A program made the position numbers and the translations under genes. Of a stretch of DNA of 64,000 nucleotides, positions 32,530 through 41,641 are shown piece after piece. A model generated the notes under the pieces. The model did no database searches. It saw only the letters and a program-made list of their open reading frames with translations, and was not told the origin of the DNA. The stretch's first letter is position 1; every line of letters begins with the position of its first letter. The DNA comes from PALSA-610 sp038239145 (GTDB lineage: Bacteria; Actinomycetota; Acidimicrobiia; IMCC26256; PALSA-610): the NCBI GenBank assembly GCA_038239145.1, contig JBBSFB010000004.1, positions 62,001-126,000 of the forward strand. Direction: 5' to 3'.

Positions 32530-33759
32530 ATGACGAGCGCCTCGATCAGGGACACGCCCATCGTCGACGGCGACGGCCACATCATGGAGGAGGTCAACGA
32601 CGTCTGGACGGCCGACCGCATCGACCACGACCGCTGGGGCGACTGGGTGCCCCGCAAGGAGGTGGTCGACGAGATCTACGAGACCATCCACGTGGGTGGT
32701 CAGGTGCGCGGCGGTGGCCGCGAGCTGCAGGACCGGATGGCCGCCGCAGTCGGCATGACGCCGCGCGAATTCTTCGACCTGCTGCAAGGCCTGCGCCGGC
32801 CCGGTGGCCACGAGCCCGCGGCCCGGCTCGCCGACATGGACGCCGACGGTATCGACGCGGTCGTGCTCTACCCGAGCCTCGGCATGTTCTTCGGTCCGTG
32901 CGACGAGATTCCCGCGCTCCACGACGCCGAGTTCGTCGCCGATTGCCAGCGTGCGTACAACGACTGGCTCGCCGACTTCTGCGAGCACGAACCGGCCCGG
33001 TTGTTCGGCGTCGCCGGTGTGCCGCTCCAAGACGTCGAGCGCGCGTGCGCGGAGGTCGAGCACGCGGTGGCGCGCGGGTTGCGCGCCGTCTTCGTGCGCC
33101 CGTCGGCGTACGTCGACGAGCTGCCGTTCAACCATCACGTCTACGACGACTTCTGGTCGACGTGCGAGCGCCACGGCGTGCCTGTCGCCTTCCATCCCGC
33201 GGTGCACGTCGACACGCCGGGCGCATGCCGCAAGTTCGGGCTGGTTCAGATCAGCGACAACACGAGTGTCACGAACATGGCGATGGACGAGATCCACGGT
33301 GGGTCTGCGCTCGGTCAGGCCGTCGGGAATCCGGTCGACATGATCGTCACGATGGGCCGCGTCCTCATGGGCGGAGTCTGCGAACGCTTCCCGCAGCTCA
33401 AGCTGGTGTTCCTCGAGTCGAGCGGCGGATGGGTGCCGTCGTTGCTGGAGCGCATGGACGAGCAGGTGCAGGCGTTCCCGCTCGAGAAGCGCTGGTTGTC
33501 GTTGCTGCCGAGCGAGTACTTCGCCCGCCAGTGCTACGTGAGCGTCGAGCCCGAGGAGTGGAACGTCGCCGCGGTGGCGGAGAAGCTCGGCACCGATCGG
33601 ATCCTCTGGGCCTCCGACTACCCGCACCCGGAGTACCACCTCGGCGTCGTCGACGAGCTCCGCGAGCGGATCGAACCACTCCCGCCGGCGGACCAATCCC
33701 GAATCCTCGGCACCAATGCGATCGAGTGCTACGGACTCGAGGGTGTCACCGCGCGCTAG
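32530..33759 (+). CDS. Amidohydrolase, COG2159 family
   Basis: A 409-residue metal-dependent hydrolase, third of the family here. It has I-V-D-G-D-G-H-I-M-E at the N-terminus (D-x-H metal pair), P-V-A-F-H-P-A-V-H in mid-protein, E-S-S-G-G-W-V-P-S-L-L-E-R and W-A-S-D-Y-P-H-P-E near the end. It is more distant from those at 21862 and 29062. Its TAG stop forms the first three bases of the -10 element of the next gene. The start has GATGAT 6 bases upstream, one mismatch from TANNNT. Confidence 0.8.
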   Translation: MTSASIRDTPIVDGDGHIMEEVNDVWTADRIDHDRWGDWVPRKEVVDEIYETIHVGGQVRGGGRELQDRMAAAVGMTPREFFDLLQGLRRPGGHEPAARLADMDADGIDAVVLYPSLGMFFGPCDEIPALHDAEFVADCQRAYNDWLADFCEHEPARLFGVAGVPLQDVERACAEVEHAVARGLRAVFVRPSAYVDELPFNHHVYDDFWSTCERHGVPVAFHPAVHVDTPGACRKFGLVQISDNTSVTNMAMDEIHGGSALGQAVGNPVDMIVTMGRVLMGGVCERFPQLKLVFLESSGGWVPSLLERMDEQVQAFPLEKRWLSLLPSEYFARQCYVSVEPEEWNVAAVAEKLGTDRILWASDYPHPEYHLGVVDELRERIEPLPPADQSRILGTNAIECYGLEGVTAR

Positions 33760-33762
33760 CTT
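33757..33762 (+). promoter_or_regulatory. -10 element TAGCTT built on the upstream stop codon
   Basis: The TAG stop of the amidohydrolase forms the first half of the hexamer, which ends 6 bases before the GTG at 33769. Confidence 0.55.
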
Positions 33763-33768
33763 GCCGCC

Positions 33769-34941
33769 GTGCAGAGACCGGTGTGCATCGTCGGAGTCGG
33801 CCTCTCGGACGGGCCCGTCACCGCCGATATGAGCGCGGTGATGCTCGAGGCGCAGTCGTTCCGGCGGGCCCTCGACGACGCCGGCTTGGAGAAGGGCGAC
33901 ATCGACGGCCTCGCCAGCGCCGGGTACGGCGGGATGCACGAAGTCGCGCTGGCGGAGTACCTCGGGCTGACCCCGACGTGGCTCGAGTCGTCAAGCGTGG
34001 GCGGGTCGAGCTTCGAGTTCCACGCGATGCACGCGTACCGGGCGATCCAGAACGGTGACGCGGCGACGATCGCGATCGTTTACGGCAACAACCAACTCTC
34101 GGCGTCCGGACGCACGCTCGGGACCGGCGGTGGTGGTGGCGGCCGGGGCGGCATGGCGTTGCCGTTGCCGATGGCGTACGAGTTCCCGACCGGGCTCACG
34201 TTGGTCGGCGCGTACGCGATGGCCGCGCAACGGCACATGCACGAGTTCGGCACGACCGCCGAACAGCTGGCGTCGATCGCGGTGCAGACCCGTGAGCACG
34301 CCGGGCGCAATCCGCACGCGATGTACCGCGATCCGATCACCGTCGACGACGTGATCGCCTCGCGCTCGGTCGCGGCCCCGTTGCACAAGCTCGACTGTTG
34401 CGTGATCTCCGACGGCGGTTGCTGCGTGATCTTGACGACCGAGGAACGGGCGCGAGATCTGTCGCACCGTCCGGTGTTCGTCCGGGGCGCGGCCGGCGGC
34501 ACCACCCACCATTCGATCGCGGCGATGGCCGACATGACCCGGACCGCCGCCGCCATGAGCGGGCCGAAGGCGTTCGCCGACGCCGGCATCACGCCTGCCG
34601 ACGTCGACATGGTCGCCCTGTACGACTCGTTCACCTACACGGTGCTCGTCGTGCTCGAAGACCTCGGCTTCGCCCCGAAAGGCGAGGGCGGCGCGTTCGT
34701 GACCGACAACGGCGGCAACCTGCGGCTCGGTGGTGCGCTGCCCACGAACACCGACGGCGGCGGCCTCTCGGCGACCCATCCCGGCATGCGGGGCCTGTTC
34801 CTGCTGTGCGAAGCCACGCGCCAACTCCGGGGCGAGGCGGGCGACAGTCAGGTCGCGGGAGCCGAGATCGCGGTCGCGCACGGAAGTGGCGGCTGGCTCT
34901 CGACTCAGGGGACCGTGGTGCTCGGTACGGAGGCGAACTGA
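33769..34941 (+). CDS. Ltp-type thiolase-fold protein (candidate retro-aldolase)
   Basis: A 390-residue protein of the lipid-transfer/thiolase group. At the position of the thiolase nucleophile (after the E-S-S-S segment near residue 67) there is V-G-G-S-S, not Cys, so thiolysis is unlikely. It keeps Y-D-S-F-T-Y-T-V-L-V-V-L-E-D-L-G-F (about 285) and L-P-T-N-T-D-G-G-G-L-S, which match Ltp2-type aldolases that cleave sterol side chains through tyrosines. A Gly-rich loop (about 122-130) is unusual. Its stop overlaps the start of the DUF35 gene, as in known Ltp-DUF35 complexes. It closely resembles the protein at 54688. Confidence 0.82.
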   Translation: MQRPVCIVGVGLSDGPVTADMSAVMLEAQSFRRALDDAGLEKGDIDGLASAGYGGMHEVALAEYLGLTPTWLESSSVGGSSFEFHAMHAYRAIQNGDAATIAIVYGNNQLSASGRTLGTGGGGGGRGGMALPLPMAYEFPTGLTLVGAYAMAAQRHMHEFGTTAEQLASIAVQTREHAGRNPHAMYRDPITVDDVIASRSVAAPLHKLDCCVISDGGCCVILTTEERARDLSHRPVFVRGAAGGTTHHSIAAMADMTRTAAAMSGPKAFADAGITPADVDMVALYDSFTYTVLVVLEDLGFAPKGEGGAFVTDNGGNLRLGGALPTNTDGGGLSATHPGMRGLFLLCEATRQLRGEAGDSQVAGAEIAVAHGSGGWLSTQGTVVLGTEAN

Positions 34942-35375
34942 TGGCACTCACCTGGGAGCCGAAGGATTGGACCGACGTCCCGAAATGGTTGACGCCGCGA
35001 CCGACCGCCGAGGACCGCGAGTTCTGGGTCGGCGCGGGCCGCGGTGAGCTTCGTATCCAGCGATGCAACAACTGCGGTCGGTACCAGCACTACGCCCGCT
35101 CCCTGTGCAGCCATTGCGGCAAGCAGGGGGTCGAGTGGGTCACCGCGAGCGGGAACGGGACGATCTACTCGTACACCGTCATCGGCCAGAACGGTGTGCC
35201 GCCGTTCAACGAGCGCCTCCCGTTCGTGGTCGCGACCGTCGACCTCGACGAGGACGGCGCCCGCGTCATCGCGGCGATGCCCACTCTCGATCCGGCCGAG
35301 GTCCACATCGGTATGCGCGTGCATGCCACGTTCCGCGCCGCCGGCGACGAGTTCGGCTTCGTCGACTTCGCTTAG
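34941..35375 (+). CDS. DUF35 OB-fold protein with zinc ribbon, partner of the thiolase-fold protein
   Basis: A 144-residue protein. The zinc ribbon is C-N-N-C-G-R (about 43) with C-S-H-C-G-K, followed by an OB fold (G-N-G-T-I-Y-S-Y-T-V then P-F-V-V-A-T-V-D-L-D-E-D-G). Proteins of this type bind Ltp thiolase-fold enzymes and hold the acyl-CoA. It is coupled to the Ltp-like gene (TGATG). Its TAG stop overlaps the TAA stop of the convergent TetR gene in the bases CTTAG. Confidence 0.9.
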   Translation: MALTWEPKDWTDVPKWLTPRPTAEDREFWVGAGRGELRIQRCNNCGRYQHYARSLCSHCGKQGVEWVTASGNGTIYSYTVIGQNGVPPFNERLPFVVATVDLDEDGARVIAAMPTLDPAEVHIGMRVHATFRAAGDEFGFVDFA

Positions 35376-35980
35376 TGGTTGCCGTTGTTGGTCGCGTTGG
35401 CGGCGCTGCCGGGACTGACGATCGACACCACCAGTTTCGCGAGCACGCCCTCGACCTGCTCCGAGGTGCGGGGCGCACGGCGTAGGCGTTCGTACGTGGC
35501 GTACGACGTCAGCGCGCCGAGCGCGTCGGTGGCTTCGTCGACGGTCCAGTGCGACCGCATCTGACCGGCGGCGGCGAGCGCCTCGACCAGGCGCCGTAGC
35601 TGCTTTTCGTCGATGCCTTCCCCGGCCTGATCGCCGCCGGTGAGGGCGGTGAGCGTGCGCAGCCCGTTCATGCGTTCTTCGTGCTCCGACCAATGCCTGC
35701 ACACCGCACCCAGTACGTCGCGGAGGGCGACGAGAGGATCGGCCGTTGCCGTGCGGGTTTCGTCCATCGTGACCGTTCGAGCGATCGACGAGGCCAGTTC
35801 GTCCAGAACCGCCCGTTTCGACCGGAAATGCTCGTAGACGGTGGCCCGGGCCACGCCGGCCTCCTTGGCCAGCACGTCCATGCTGAAGCCGCTCGCGCCC
35901 CGGTCACGGGTGAGGCGCCCGGCGGCATCGACGATGCGGGTACGGGTCGCCCGCACGAGTTCTCTACGGGTGGGGCTCAT
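35372..35980 (-). CDS. TetR-family transcriptional regulator
   Basis: A 202-residue protein with a TetR DNA-binding domain at about 10-60 (R-T-R-I-V-D-A-A-G-R-L, then F-S-M-D-V-L-A-K-E-A-G-V-A-R-A-T-V-Y-E-H-F) and a helical ligand domain. The ATG at 35980 has GGGAG about 7 bases upstream and is preferred to an in-frame ATG at 36007. It follows the ppx gene on the same strand and is convergent with the Ltp-DUF35 pair, which it might regulate; that is a guess from position. Confidence 0.85.
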   Translation of the reverse strand: MSPTRRELVRATRTRIVDAAGRLTRDRGASGFSMDVLAKEAGVARATVYEHFRSKRAVLDELASSIARTVTMDETRTATADPLVALRDVLGAVCRHWSEHEERMNGLRTLTALTGGDQAGEGIDEKQLRRLVEALAAAGQMRSHWTVDEATDALGALTSYATYERLRRAPRTSEQVEGVLAKLVVSIVSPGSAANATNNGNH

Positions 35981-36016
35981 TGGGTCACTCCCGGTCGGGA
36001 ACTGCATTCCAGCAGG

Positions 36017-37591
36017 TCAGACGTCTGCGGGCACCCGAGATCCACCCACGACGAGCTCAAGCTCCCGGGTGAATACCTTCTCGAACAGTTCGCGTCGTCT
36101 ACGGGCACCCCAGAGCTCCAGCTCGGCGTCATCGGCTGCGGAAAGTCGCAGTACGACAAGGTCCTTACCCACAAACGCGTCGAGATCCTCAACTCCGCCC
36201 CGACGACCACGATCCAAGCCGTCTGCGACCCGCAAGAGAGCGGCAAGTTTGCGCAACCGGACGCGGTCCTCGGGGCCGAGCGCGGCGAACCGAGCCTCCG
36301 AGGACTTGGGGTCACCCCGGCGATGGTGACGCACGAGCGCGGCGAGGAACGCGACCTCGGACGGTTCGAACCCGCGCAGCTCGCCGTTCTCGACGAGGTA
36401 TGCCGCGTGACGGTGGTGACCCTTGCGGGAGACGTGTTGGCCGACGTCGTGCAGGAGCGCGGCGAACTCGAGCATCTCCCGGTCACGCTCGCCGAGATCG
36501 TGCAGCGCGGTCGTCTGGTCGAACAACTCCAACGCGAGGCGGGCGACGTGATGGGTGTGGGTGGCGTCGGAGTTGCAGCGGCGGGCGAGGCTCGCGACGG
36601 ATGCCCGCCGGATCGCGCGCGGGTCGTCGGACCAGTCGCTCGGGTCGTGGCTCCGGACGGCGTCGAGGACGATGCCTTCGCGCAGCGCCCAGTCGCTGGC
36701 CATCAGGCCGTCGGGCAGCCCGTCGACAGCGAAGAGCTCCAGTGCGGTCACGAGGAGCGTCGACCCCGCGGGGAGAAGCTCGGCGCGCCGTTGTTCCTCG
36801 AGCCCGGCCAGGCGCCTGCGCTCCGACGTCTTCGCTTCCATGATGCGGACGTGCAGGGCTTCGATGTCGGGGCGCTCGGCGCGCAGCGCATTCGTGCTGG
36901 CCGGGAGCGTCTTTTCGCCGGTGCGGAGGGCGACGGCCATGCGCACGAGGTCGTTCAGCGTCCCGCTCGTCCCGACCGCGAGCCGGGGTCGGCGCGAGTG
37001 CACCGCCGCGACCAGGGGTTCGAGACCGGCGCGTACGCGTTGATCGAGGCGCTCGCGGTCGGCTTTCGACGGCGGATCGTCGCGCACACACTCTGCGGTG
37101 AGCCGGCCGACACCGAGCGGCACGCTCACTGCCCAGCGCAGACCGGTCGCGTCGCCGATCATGATCTCGACGCTTCCGCCGCCGACGTCGATGCACAGCG
37201 CCGGTGCCGGTTCGAGGACGACGCTGGCGCGCACGGCCGCGAACACGAGGCGCGCCTCCTCGTTCCCGTTGATGACCTCGACCTCGACGCCGGTCTCCGC
37301 TTCGATGCGGTCGATCAGCTCGGGTCCGTTCGCCGCGGTCCGGATCGCGCTCGTCGCCTTGGCGATCACCTCGCTCGCGCCCAGCGCGTCGGCGAGTTGG
37401 CGCAGCCGCCGGATCGCGGCGATCGCCCGGTCCGCGATCGGCCCCGGGATCGTGCCGTGCCGGGCCACCGCGTCACCCAGGCGCAGCATCTCCTTCTCCC
37501 GGGCGACGGCCGTGAACGTGCCGTCGAGATGCACATCGGCGACGAGAAGATGGAACGAGTTCGACCCGAGGTCGAGCGCGGCGATGCGCAT
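36017..37591 (-). CDS. ppx: Exopolyphosphatase / pppGpp phosphatase
   Basis: A 524-residue two-domain protein. Residues 1-300 form the Ppx/GppA actin-like domain: I-A-A-L-D-L-G-S-N-S-F-H-L, N-G-N-E-E-A-R-L, D-V-G-G-G-S-V-E and G-T-S-G-T-L. Residues 320-520 form an HD-type domain (H-T-H-H-V-A-R-L, L-L-H-D-V-G-Q-H). It hydrolyses polyphosphate and/or pppGpp. The ATG at 37591 is leaderless behind TAGCGT and leaves only 61 bp to the divergent aldehyde dehydrogenase gene. Confidence 0.9.
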   Translation of the reverse strand: MRIAALDLGSNSFHLLVADVHLDGTFTAVAREKEMLRLGDAVARHGTIPGPIADRAIAAIRRLRQLADALGASEVIAKATSAIRTAANGPELIDRIEAETGVEVEVINGNEEARLVFAAVRASVVLEPAPALCIDVGGGSVEIMIGDATGLRWAVSVPLGVGRLTAECVRDDPPSKADRERLDQRVRAGLEPLVAAVHSRRPRLAVGTSGTLNDLVRMAVALRTGEKTLPASTNALRAERPDIEALHVRIMEAKTSERRRLAGLEEQRRAELLPAGSTLLVTALELFAVDGLPDGLMASDWALREGIVLDAVRSHDPSDWSDDPRAIRRASVASLARRCNSDATHTHHVARLALELFDQTTALHDLGERDREMLEFAALLHDVGQHVSRKGHHRHAAYLVENGELRGFEPSEVAFLAALVRHHRRGDPKSSEARFAALGPEDRVRLRKLAALLRVADGLDRGRRGGVEDLDAFVGKDLVVLRLSAADDAELELWGARRRRELFEKVFTRELELVVGGSRVPADV

Positions 37592-37599
37592 CGGGCACG

Positions 37600-37605
37600 A
37601 CGCTA
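37600..37605 (-). promoter_or_regulatory. -10 element TAGCGT of ppx
   Basis: On the minus strand it ends 8 bases before the ATG at 37591. Confidence 0.55.
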
Positions 37606-37615
37606 CCCACACGCC

Positions 37616-37621
37616 TACTCT
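37616..37621 (+). promoter_or_regulatory. -10 element TACTCT of the aldehyde dehydrogenase
   Basis: It lies 31 bases before the ATG at 37653, which also has a GGAGGG ribosome-binding site at 37638-37643, so this gene has a short leader. Confidence 0.5.
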
Positions 37622-37652
37622 GGTCGAACCATCGTGTGGAGGGAACGGGAAC

Positions 37653-39143
37653 ATGAGCGCTGCCGAAGGAACTGCTGCGGACCTGGGTTTCGAGTCTCGG
37701 ATGCTGATCGACGGGAAGCTGGTCGAGGCCGAGGGCGGCCGTACGTACGACAACCTGAACCCCGCGACCGAGACGGTCATCGGCCCGGTCGCCGACGCGA
37801 CCGCGGCCGACATGGAACGCGCCATCGCCGCAGCCCGGCGCGCGTTCGACGAGACCACCTGGTCGACCGACCGGACGTTCCGCAAAGCGTGCCTCCAGCA
37901 GCTGAAAGAAGCGCTCGACAAGCACAAGGAAGAGCTGCGGCCCCAGCTCGTCGCCGAGGTCGGGACGCCGGTCGGGCTCACGTTCGCGATCCAGCAGGAC
38001 ACGTGTATCGAGGACATGCAGTGGGACATCGACCAGATCGACGACTACGAGTGGGAATCCGAGCTCGGTAACCACGAGTTCTTCGGGCTGAACTCGAATC
38101 GGATTGTGGTGCGCGAGCCCATCGGCGTGGTCGGCGCGATCACGCCGTGGAACTTCCCGTTCATGCTGAACCTCTCCAAGATCACGCCCGCGCTCGCCGC
38201 GGGTTGCACTGTCATCCTCAAGCCCGCGCCCGACACGCCGTACGCGGCGACGTGGATCGGCAAGATCGTCGCCGAGGAGACCGACATCCCCGCCGGCGTG
38301 TTCAACGTCGTCACGTCCGCCGATCCTGCGATCGTCGGTGACGTGCTCACCGGTTCGCCCGACGTCGACATGATCTCGTTCACCGGCTCCACCGCGGTCG
38401 GCAAGCACATTGCGGCTCGGGGCGCCGAGACCTTGAAGCGCGTGTTCCTCGAGCTGGGGGGCAAGTCGGCGAACATCATCCTCGACGACGCCAACTTCGA
38501 AGAGGTCCTGCCCGGCGCGGGCATGGTCTGCCTGCACTCGGGTCAGGGCTGCGCGATCACGACGCGTCTCCTGCTCCCCCGCTCGCGCTACGACGAGGGC
38601 GTCGCGTTGGTGAAGGCCGCGTTCGAGAGCTTCCCCTACGGCGACCCGACCGACTTCAACAACATGGCCGGCCCGCTGATCAACGCCCGTCAGCGGGATC
38701 GCGTGCTCGGGCTCATCGAGACGGGCAAAGCCGAGGGTTCGAAGTGCATCGTCGGCGGCGGCGCCGCGACGCAGTTCGACAAGGGCTACTTCGTGCAGCC
38801 GACGTTGTTCATCGACGTCGACCCCGACTCCACCCTGGCCCAGCAGGAGATCTTCGGGCCGGTGCTCGTCGTGATCCCGTATGACGATGACGACGACGCG
38901 GTGCGCATCGCCAACAACTCGCGCTACGGCCTTTCGGGTTCGGTCAGCTCCGGGTCACTCGACCGGGCGCTCGGCGTCGCGCGCCGGATCCGTACCGGCA
39001 CGATCTCCGTCAACGGTGGCCAGTGGTTCGGTCCCGACTCGCCGTTCGGCGGATACAAGGAGAGTGGCCAGGGTCGCGAGCACGGCGTGGCCGGCTTCGA
39101 GGAATACCTCGAGACCAAGACCATCGGCGTCCCGGCCAAGTAG
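37653..39143 (+). CDS. NAD(P)-dependent aldehyde dehydrogenase
   Basis: A 496-residue aldehyde dehydrogenase of standard length. Seen are T-P-W-N-F-P (about 165), cofactor loop F-T-G-S-T-A-V-G, the general base in L-E-L-G-G-K-S, the nucleophile Cys in S-G-Q-G-C-A-I-T-T, and E-I-F-G-P-V. It oxidises an aldehyde to the acid; the surrounding catabolic genes suggest a lipid-derived aldehyde. It has a clear GGAGGG site, unlike most genes at transcript starts here. Confidence 0.9.
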   Translation: MSAAEGTAADLGFESRMLIDGKLVEAEGGRTYDNLNPATETVIGPVADATAADMERAIAAARRAFDETTWSTDRTFRKACLQQLKEALDKHKEELRPQLVAEVGTPVGLTFAIQQDTCIEDMQWDIDQIDDYEWESELGNHEFFGLNSNRIVVREPIGVVGAITPWNFPFMLNLSKITPALAAGCTVILKPAPDTPYAATWIGKIVAEETDIPAGVFNVVTSADPAIVGDVLTGSPDVDMISFTGSTAVGKHIAARGAETLKRVFLELGGKSANIILDDANFEEVLPGAGMVCLHSGQGCAITTRLLLPRSRYDEGVALVKAAFESFPYGDPTDFNNMAGPLINARQRDRVLGLIETGKAEGSKCIVGGGAATQFDKGYFVQPTLFIDVDPDSTLAQQEIFGPVLVVIPYDDDDDAVRIANNSRYGLSGSVSSGSLDRALGVARRIRTGTISVNGGQWFGPDSPFGGYKESGQGREHGVAGFEEYLETKTIGVPAK

Positions 39144-39166
39144 CGGCCGGTCCCGGCTCGGGCGCG

Positions 39167-39952
39167 TTACTGCCGGGAGCGCGCGAACGCGATGGTGCCC
39201 TCGAGGAAGCCGCCGACGTCGGCGGCCTTGCTCACGTAGACGCCGTTGAACCAGTCGGGGACCGACACTTCGAGCTGGTCCCGTTCGATCATGGTGAGGA
39301 CGGGCTCGACGATCGCGTCGACGGGCAGCATCTCGACGCCCGTGGTGCCGAGCGGGTCGTTGTCGGGCAGGTGGAACAGCTCGGTGTCGATCACGCCGGG
39401 GTAGAGCACGTGCACCTTCACCGCCGTGTCCCGCAGATCGACCTGCAGGCATTCGGCCCACGCGGAGATGGCGGCCTTGGTGGCGGAATAGGCGGACTCG
39501 CCGGGAGGCGACAGGCGCGCCGCGACCGACGAGACGTACATCAACCGGCCGCTCCTCGCGATGATCTCGTCGAGCAACGCGAACGTGAGGCGCACCGGGG
39601 AGAAGTAGTTGATCCGCATCGTCGACTCGACGATCTCGGGGGAGAGCTCGAACACGGGTTTGCGCTTCGGGATGCCGGCGTTGTTCACCAGCACGTCGAC
39701 GCCGCCGAGCTCTTCCGAGGCCCGGCGGGCGAAGCTCTCCAGCCCGTCGAGGTCGGCGAGGTCGACACTCCACGCTCGAGACTCGGGGGCGTGCACACGG
39801 CAGCGCTCCAAGACCTCGTGCAGCTGGTCGGTGCGGCGCGCACAGATCCCTACCGTCGCGCCCCGCTTCGCGAATCCCTCGGCCAGCGCCGCGCCGATGC
39901 CCGCCGACCCGCCGGTAACCAAGACATGCTTCCCAGTCAGGTTGTACGTCAT
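39167..39952 (-). CDS. SDR-family oxidoreductase
   Basis: A 261-residue SDR: T-G-G-S-A-G-I-G (about 13-20), V-N-N-A-G-I near 89, S-S near 140 and the Y-S-A-T-K pair near 154-158. C-A-R-R after strand 2 suggests NADP(H). V-L-Y-P-G-V-I-D-T-E-L follows the active site. It resembles 3-ketodihydrosphingosine-reductase-like SDRs in general pattern, which is not enough to name it. The leaderless ATG is 37 bp from the divergent SDR start. Confidence 0.85.
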   Translation of the reverse strand: MTYNLTGKHVLVTGGSAGIGAALAEGFAKRGATVGICARRTDQLHEVLERCRVHAPESRAWSVDLADLDGLESFARRASEELGGVDVLVNNAGIPKRKPVFELSPEIVESTMRINYFSPVRLTFALLDEIIARSGRLMYVSSVAARLSPPGESAYSATKAAISAWAECLQVDLRDTAVKVHVLYPGVIDTELFHLPDNDPLGTTGVEMLPVDAIVEPVLTMIERDQLEVSVPDWFNGVYVSKAADVGGFLEGTIAFARSRQ

Positions 39953-39960
39953 GCGGGTCG

Positions 39961-39966
39961 ACCGTA
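39961..39966 (-). promoter_or_regulatory. -10 element TACGGT of the minus-strand SDR
   Basis: It ends 8 bases before the ATG at 39952 and is 8 bases from the divergent -10 at 39975-39980. Confidence 0.55.
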
Positions 39967-39974
39967 GTCGCCGG

Positions 39975-39980
39975 TAGCCT
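39975..39980 (+). promoter_or_regulatory. -10 element TAGCCT of the plus-strand SDR
   Basis: It ends 9 bases before the ATG at 39990. With the minus-strand -10 it fits into a 37-bp divergent region. Confidence 0.55.
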
Positions 39981-39989
39981 CCGTCGGCC

Positions 39990-40781
39990 ATGTCTCTCAC
40001 ACCGTCCCGCGCGCTCTTGACCGACCGCCTCGTACTGGTCACGGGCGCGGCCCAGGGCATCGGCGCGGCCGTGGCGGGCGCGTGCGCGCGCTTCGGCGCC
40101 GACGTCGCGATCTGCGACCGCGACGAAGAGGGTTTGGCGCGTACGGCGGCCGACGTGGAGTCGGTCGGCCGCCGGGCTACGAGTGCCGTGCTCGACGTGC
40201 GCGACGGCGACGCGGTACGGGCGTGGGTAGTGACGTTCGAGCGGATCGACGTGGTCGTGAACAACGCCGGCGGCGGCTTCCGGGCCGCGTTCATCGACGT
40301 GAACGACAAGGGTCAAGACTCCCTCGTCGCGGAGAACTTCACCGCCGTCACCAACTTCATCCGGGCCGCAGTACCGCTCATGCCGGTTGACGGGCACGCG
40401 TCGATCATCAACGTCACCTCGATCGAGGGCCACCGCGCCGGGCCCGGTTTCGCGATCTACAGCGCGATGAAAGCGGCCCAGGTGAGCCTCACCAAGTCGC
40501 TCGCGCTCGAGCTGGGCGAGCGCCGCATCCGCGTGAACTGCATCGCGCCCGACGTCATCCCGACGCCGGGCATCGGCGGCGAGCTCCCGGTGAAGACGCC
40601 GCTGCCCGTCGCCGGGCACGTCGACGACGTCGCAGGCGCGGTCATCTATCTCGCGTCGGATCTCGGCCGGTTCGTCACCGGCACGACGATCCACGTCGAC
40701 GGTGGGAATCTCGCGGCGGGCGGCTGGGGCCGCAGCGCCGACGGAAGCTGGACAACTGCAGGGGAAGAGGTGGGCTCGTGA
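39990..40781 (+). CDS. SDR-family oxidoreductase
   Basis: A 263-residue SDR with T-G-A-A-Q-G-I-G (about 19-26), C-D-R-D-E-E after strand 2 (NAD(H) type), V-N-N-A-G-G-G near 89, and Y-S-A-M-K as the catalytic Tyr/Lys. The C-terminal part is the usual F-V-T-G-T-T-I-H-V-D-G-G-N. Its TGA overlaps the GTG of the following LLM gene (GTGA). The substrate is unknown. Confidence 0.86.
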   Translation: MSLTPSRALLTDRLVLVTGAAQGIGAAVAGACARFGADVAICDRDEEGLARTAADVESVGRRATSAVLDVRDGDAVRAWVVTFERIDVVVNNAGGGFRAAFIDVNDKGQDSLVAENFTAVTNFIRAAVPLMPVDGHASIINVTSIEGHRAGPGFAIYSAMKAAQVSLTKSLALELGERRIRVNCIAPDVIPTPGIGGELPVKTPLPVAGHVDDVAGAVIYLASDLGRFVTGTTIHVDGGNLAAGGWGRSADGSWTTAGEEVGS

Positions 40782-41638
40782 AGTTCGGTATTGCCCTGGG
40801 CGCGCTCAATCCCCATTTTCATCTCGATGCGACGATGGCGGCGGAAGAGCTCGGCTACGAATCGGTATGGCTCCCGGAGCACCTGATCTTCACGCGCGCG
40901 ATGTCGCGTTCGCCGCATCCGGGTCAGGAGCACCCGCCGGTGCCGCCGGACGCGCCCATCTACGACGCGTTCGCGTATCTCGGTTTCCTCGCGGGCCGGA
41001 CCGAGCGCGTGCGGCTCGGCACCCACGTGTTCAACGTCGGGTTACGGCACCCGTTCACGACCGCGCGCGGTGTGCAGACGGTCGACCTGTTCTCGGGCGG
41101 TCGCTTCGAGTTCGGGATCGGCGCGTCGTGGCTCGAAGAGGAGTGGATCGCGACCCAACTCGACTTCACAACCCGCGGCCGGCGCGTGGACGAGACGGTG
41201 GAGATCTACAAGCAGCTCTGCACCGAAGACACGATCTCCTTCCACGGTGAGTTCTTCGATTTCGACGAAGTCGTGTTCGAGCCGAAGCCGGTGCAGAAGC
41301 CGTGGCCGCCGATCCTGGTCGGCGGTGAGTCGAAGCCTGCGTTGCGGCGCGCGGCTCGCTTCTGCGACGGCTGGATCGGCATGGCGCACACGTTCGAGTC
41401 GGCGACCGAGCAGATCATGACGCTGCGCACGATGCTGAAAGAGTACGGCCGCGAGGACGTGCCGTTCCAGATGGTGCTCGGCGGCCCGATCACGTGCGTC
41501 GACGACGTGCGCCGTTGGGAAGAGATCGGGGTCACCCGCATGATCGTCTCGCCGTGGAAACGTTCGCCGGAAGCACTCGAAGCGATGAAGCGCTTCGCGG
41601 ACGCGTACGTCACCGAAGAGGCGCCGAACCCGGGTTGA
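40778..41638 (+). CDS. LLM-class (F420-dependent type) oxidoreductase
   Basis: A 286-residue luciferase-like TIM-barrel protein: Y-E-S-V-W-L-P-E-H (about 27), R-V-R-L-G-T-H-V, G-R-F-E-F-G-I-G-A-S-W near 108, W-P-P-I-L-V-G-G-E-S near 182. Length and motifs fit actinobacterial F420-dependent oxidoreductases. It is co-translated with the SDR upstream, suggesting successive redox steps on one substrate. It is convergent with the DUF2889-like gene 3 bp away. Confidence 0.83.
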   Translation: MKFGIALGALNPHFHLDATMAAEELGYESVWLPEHLIFTRAMSRSPHPGQEHPPVPPDAPIYDAFAYLGFLAGRTERVRLGTHVFNVGLRHPFTTARGVQTVDLFSGGRFEFGIGASWLEEEWIATQLDFTTRGRRVDETVEIYKQLCTEDTISFHGEFFDFDEVVFEPKPVQKPWPPILVGGESKPALRRAARFCDGWIGMAHTFESATEQIMTLRTMLKEYGREDVPFQMVLGGPITCVDDVRRWEEIGVTRMIVSPWKRSPEALEAMKRFADAYVTEEAPNPG

Positions 41639-41641
41639 TCT

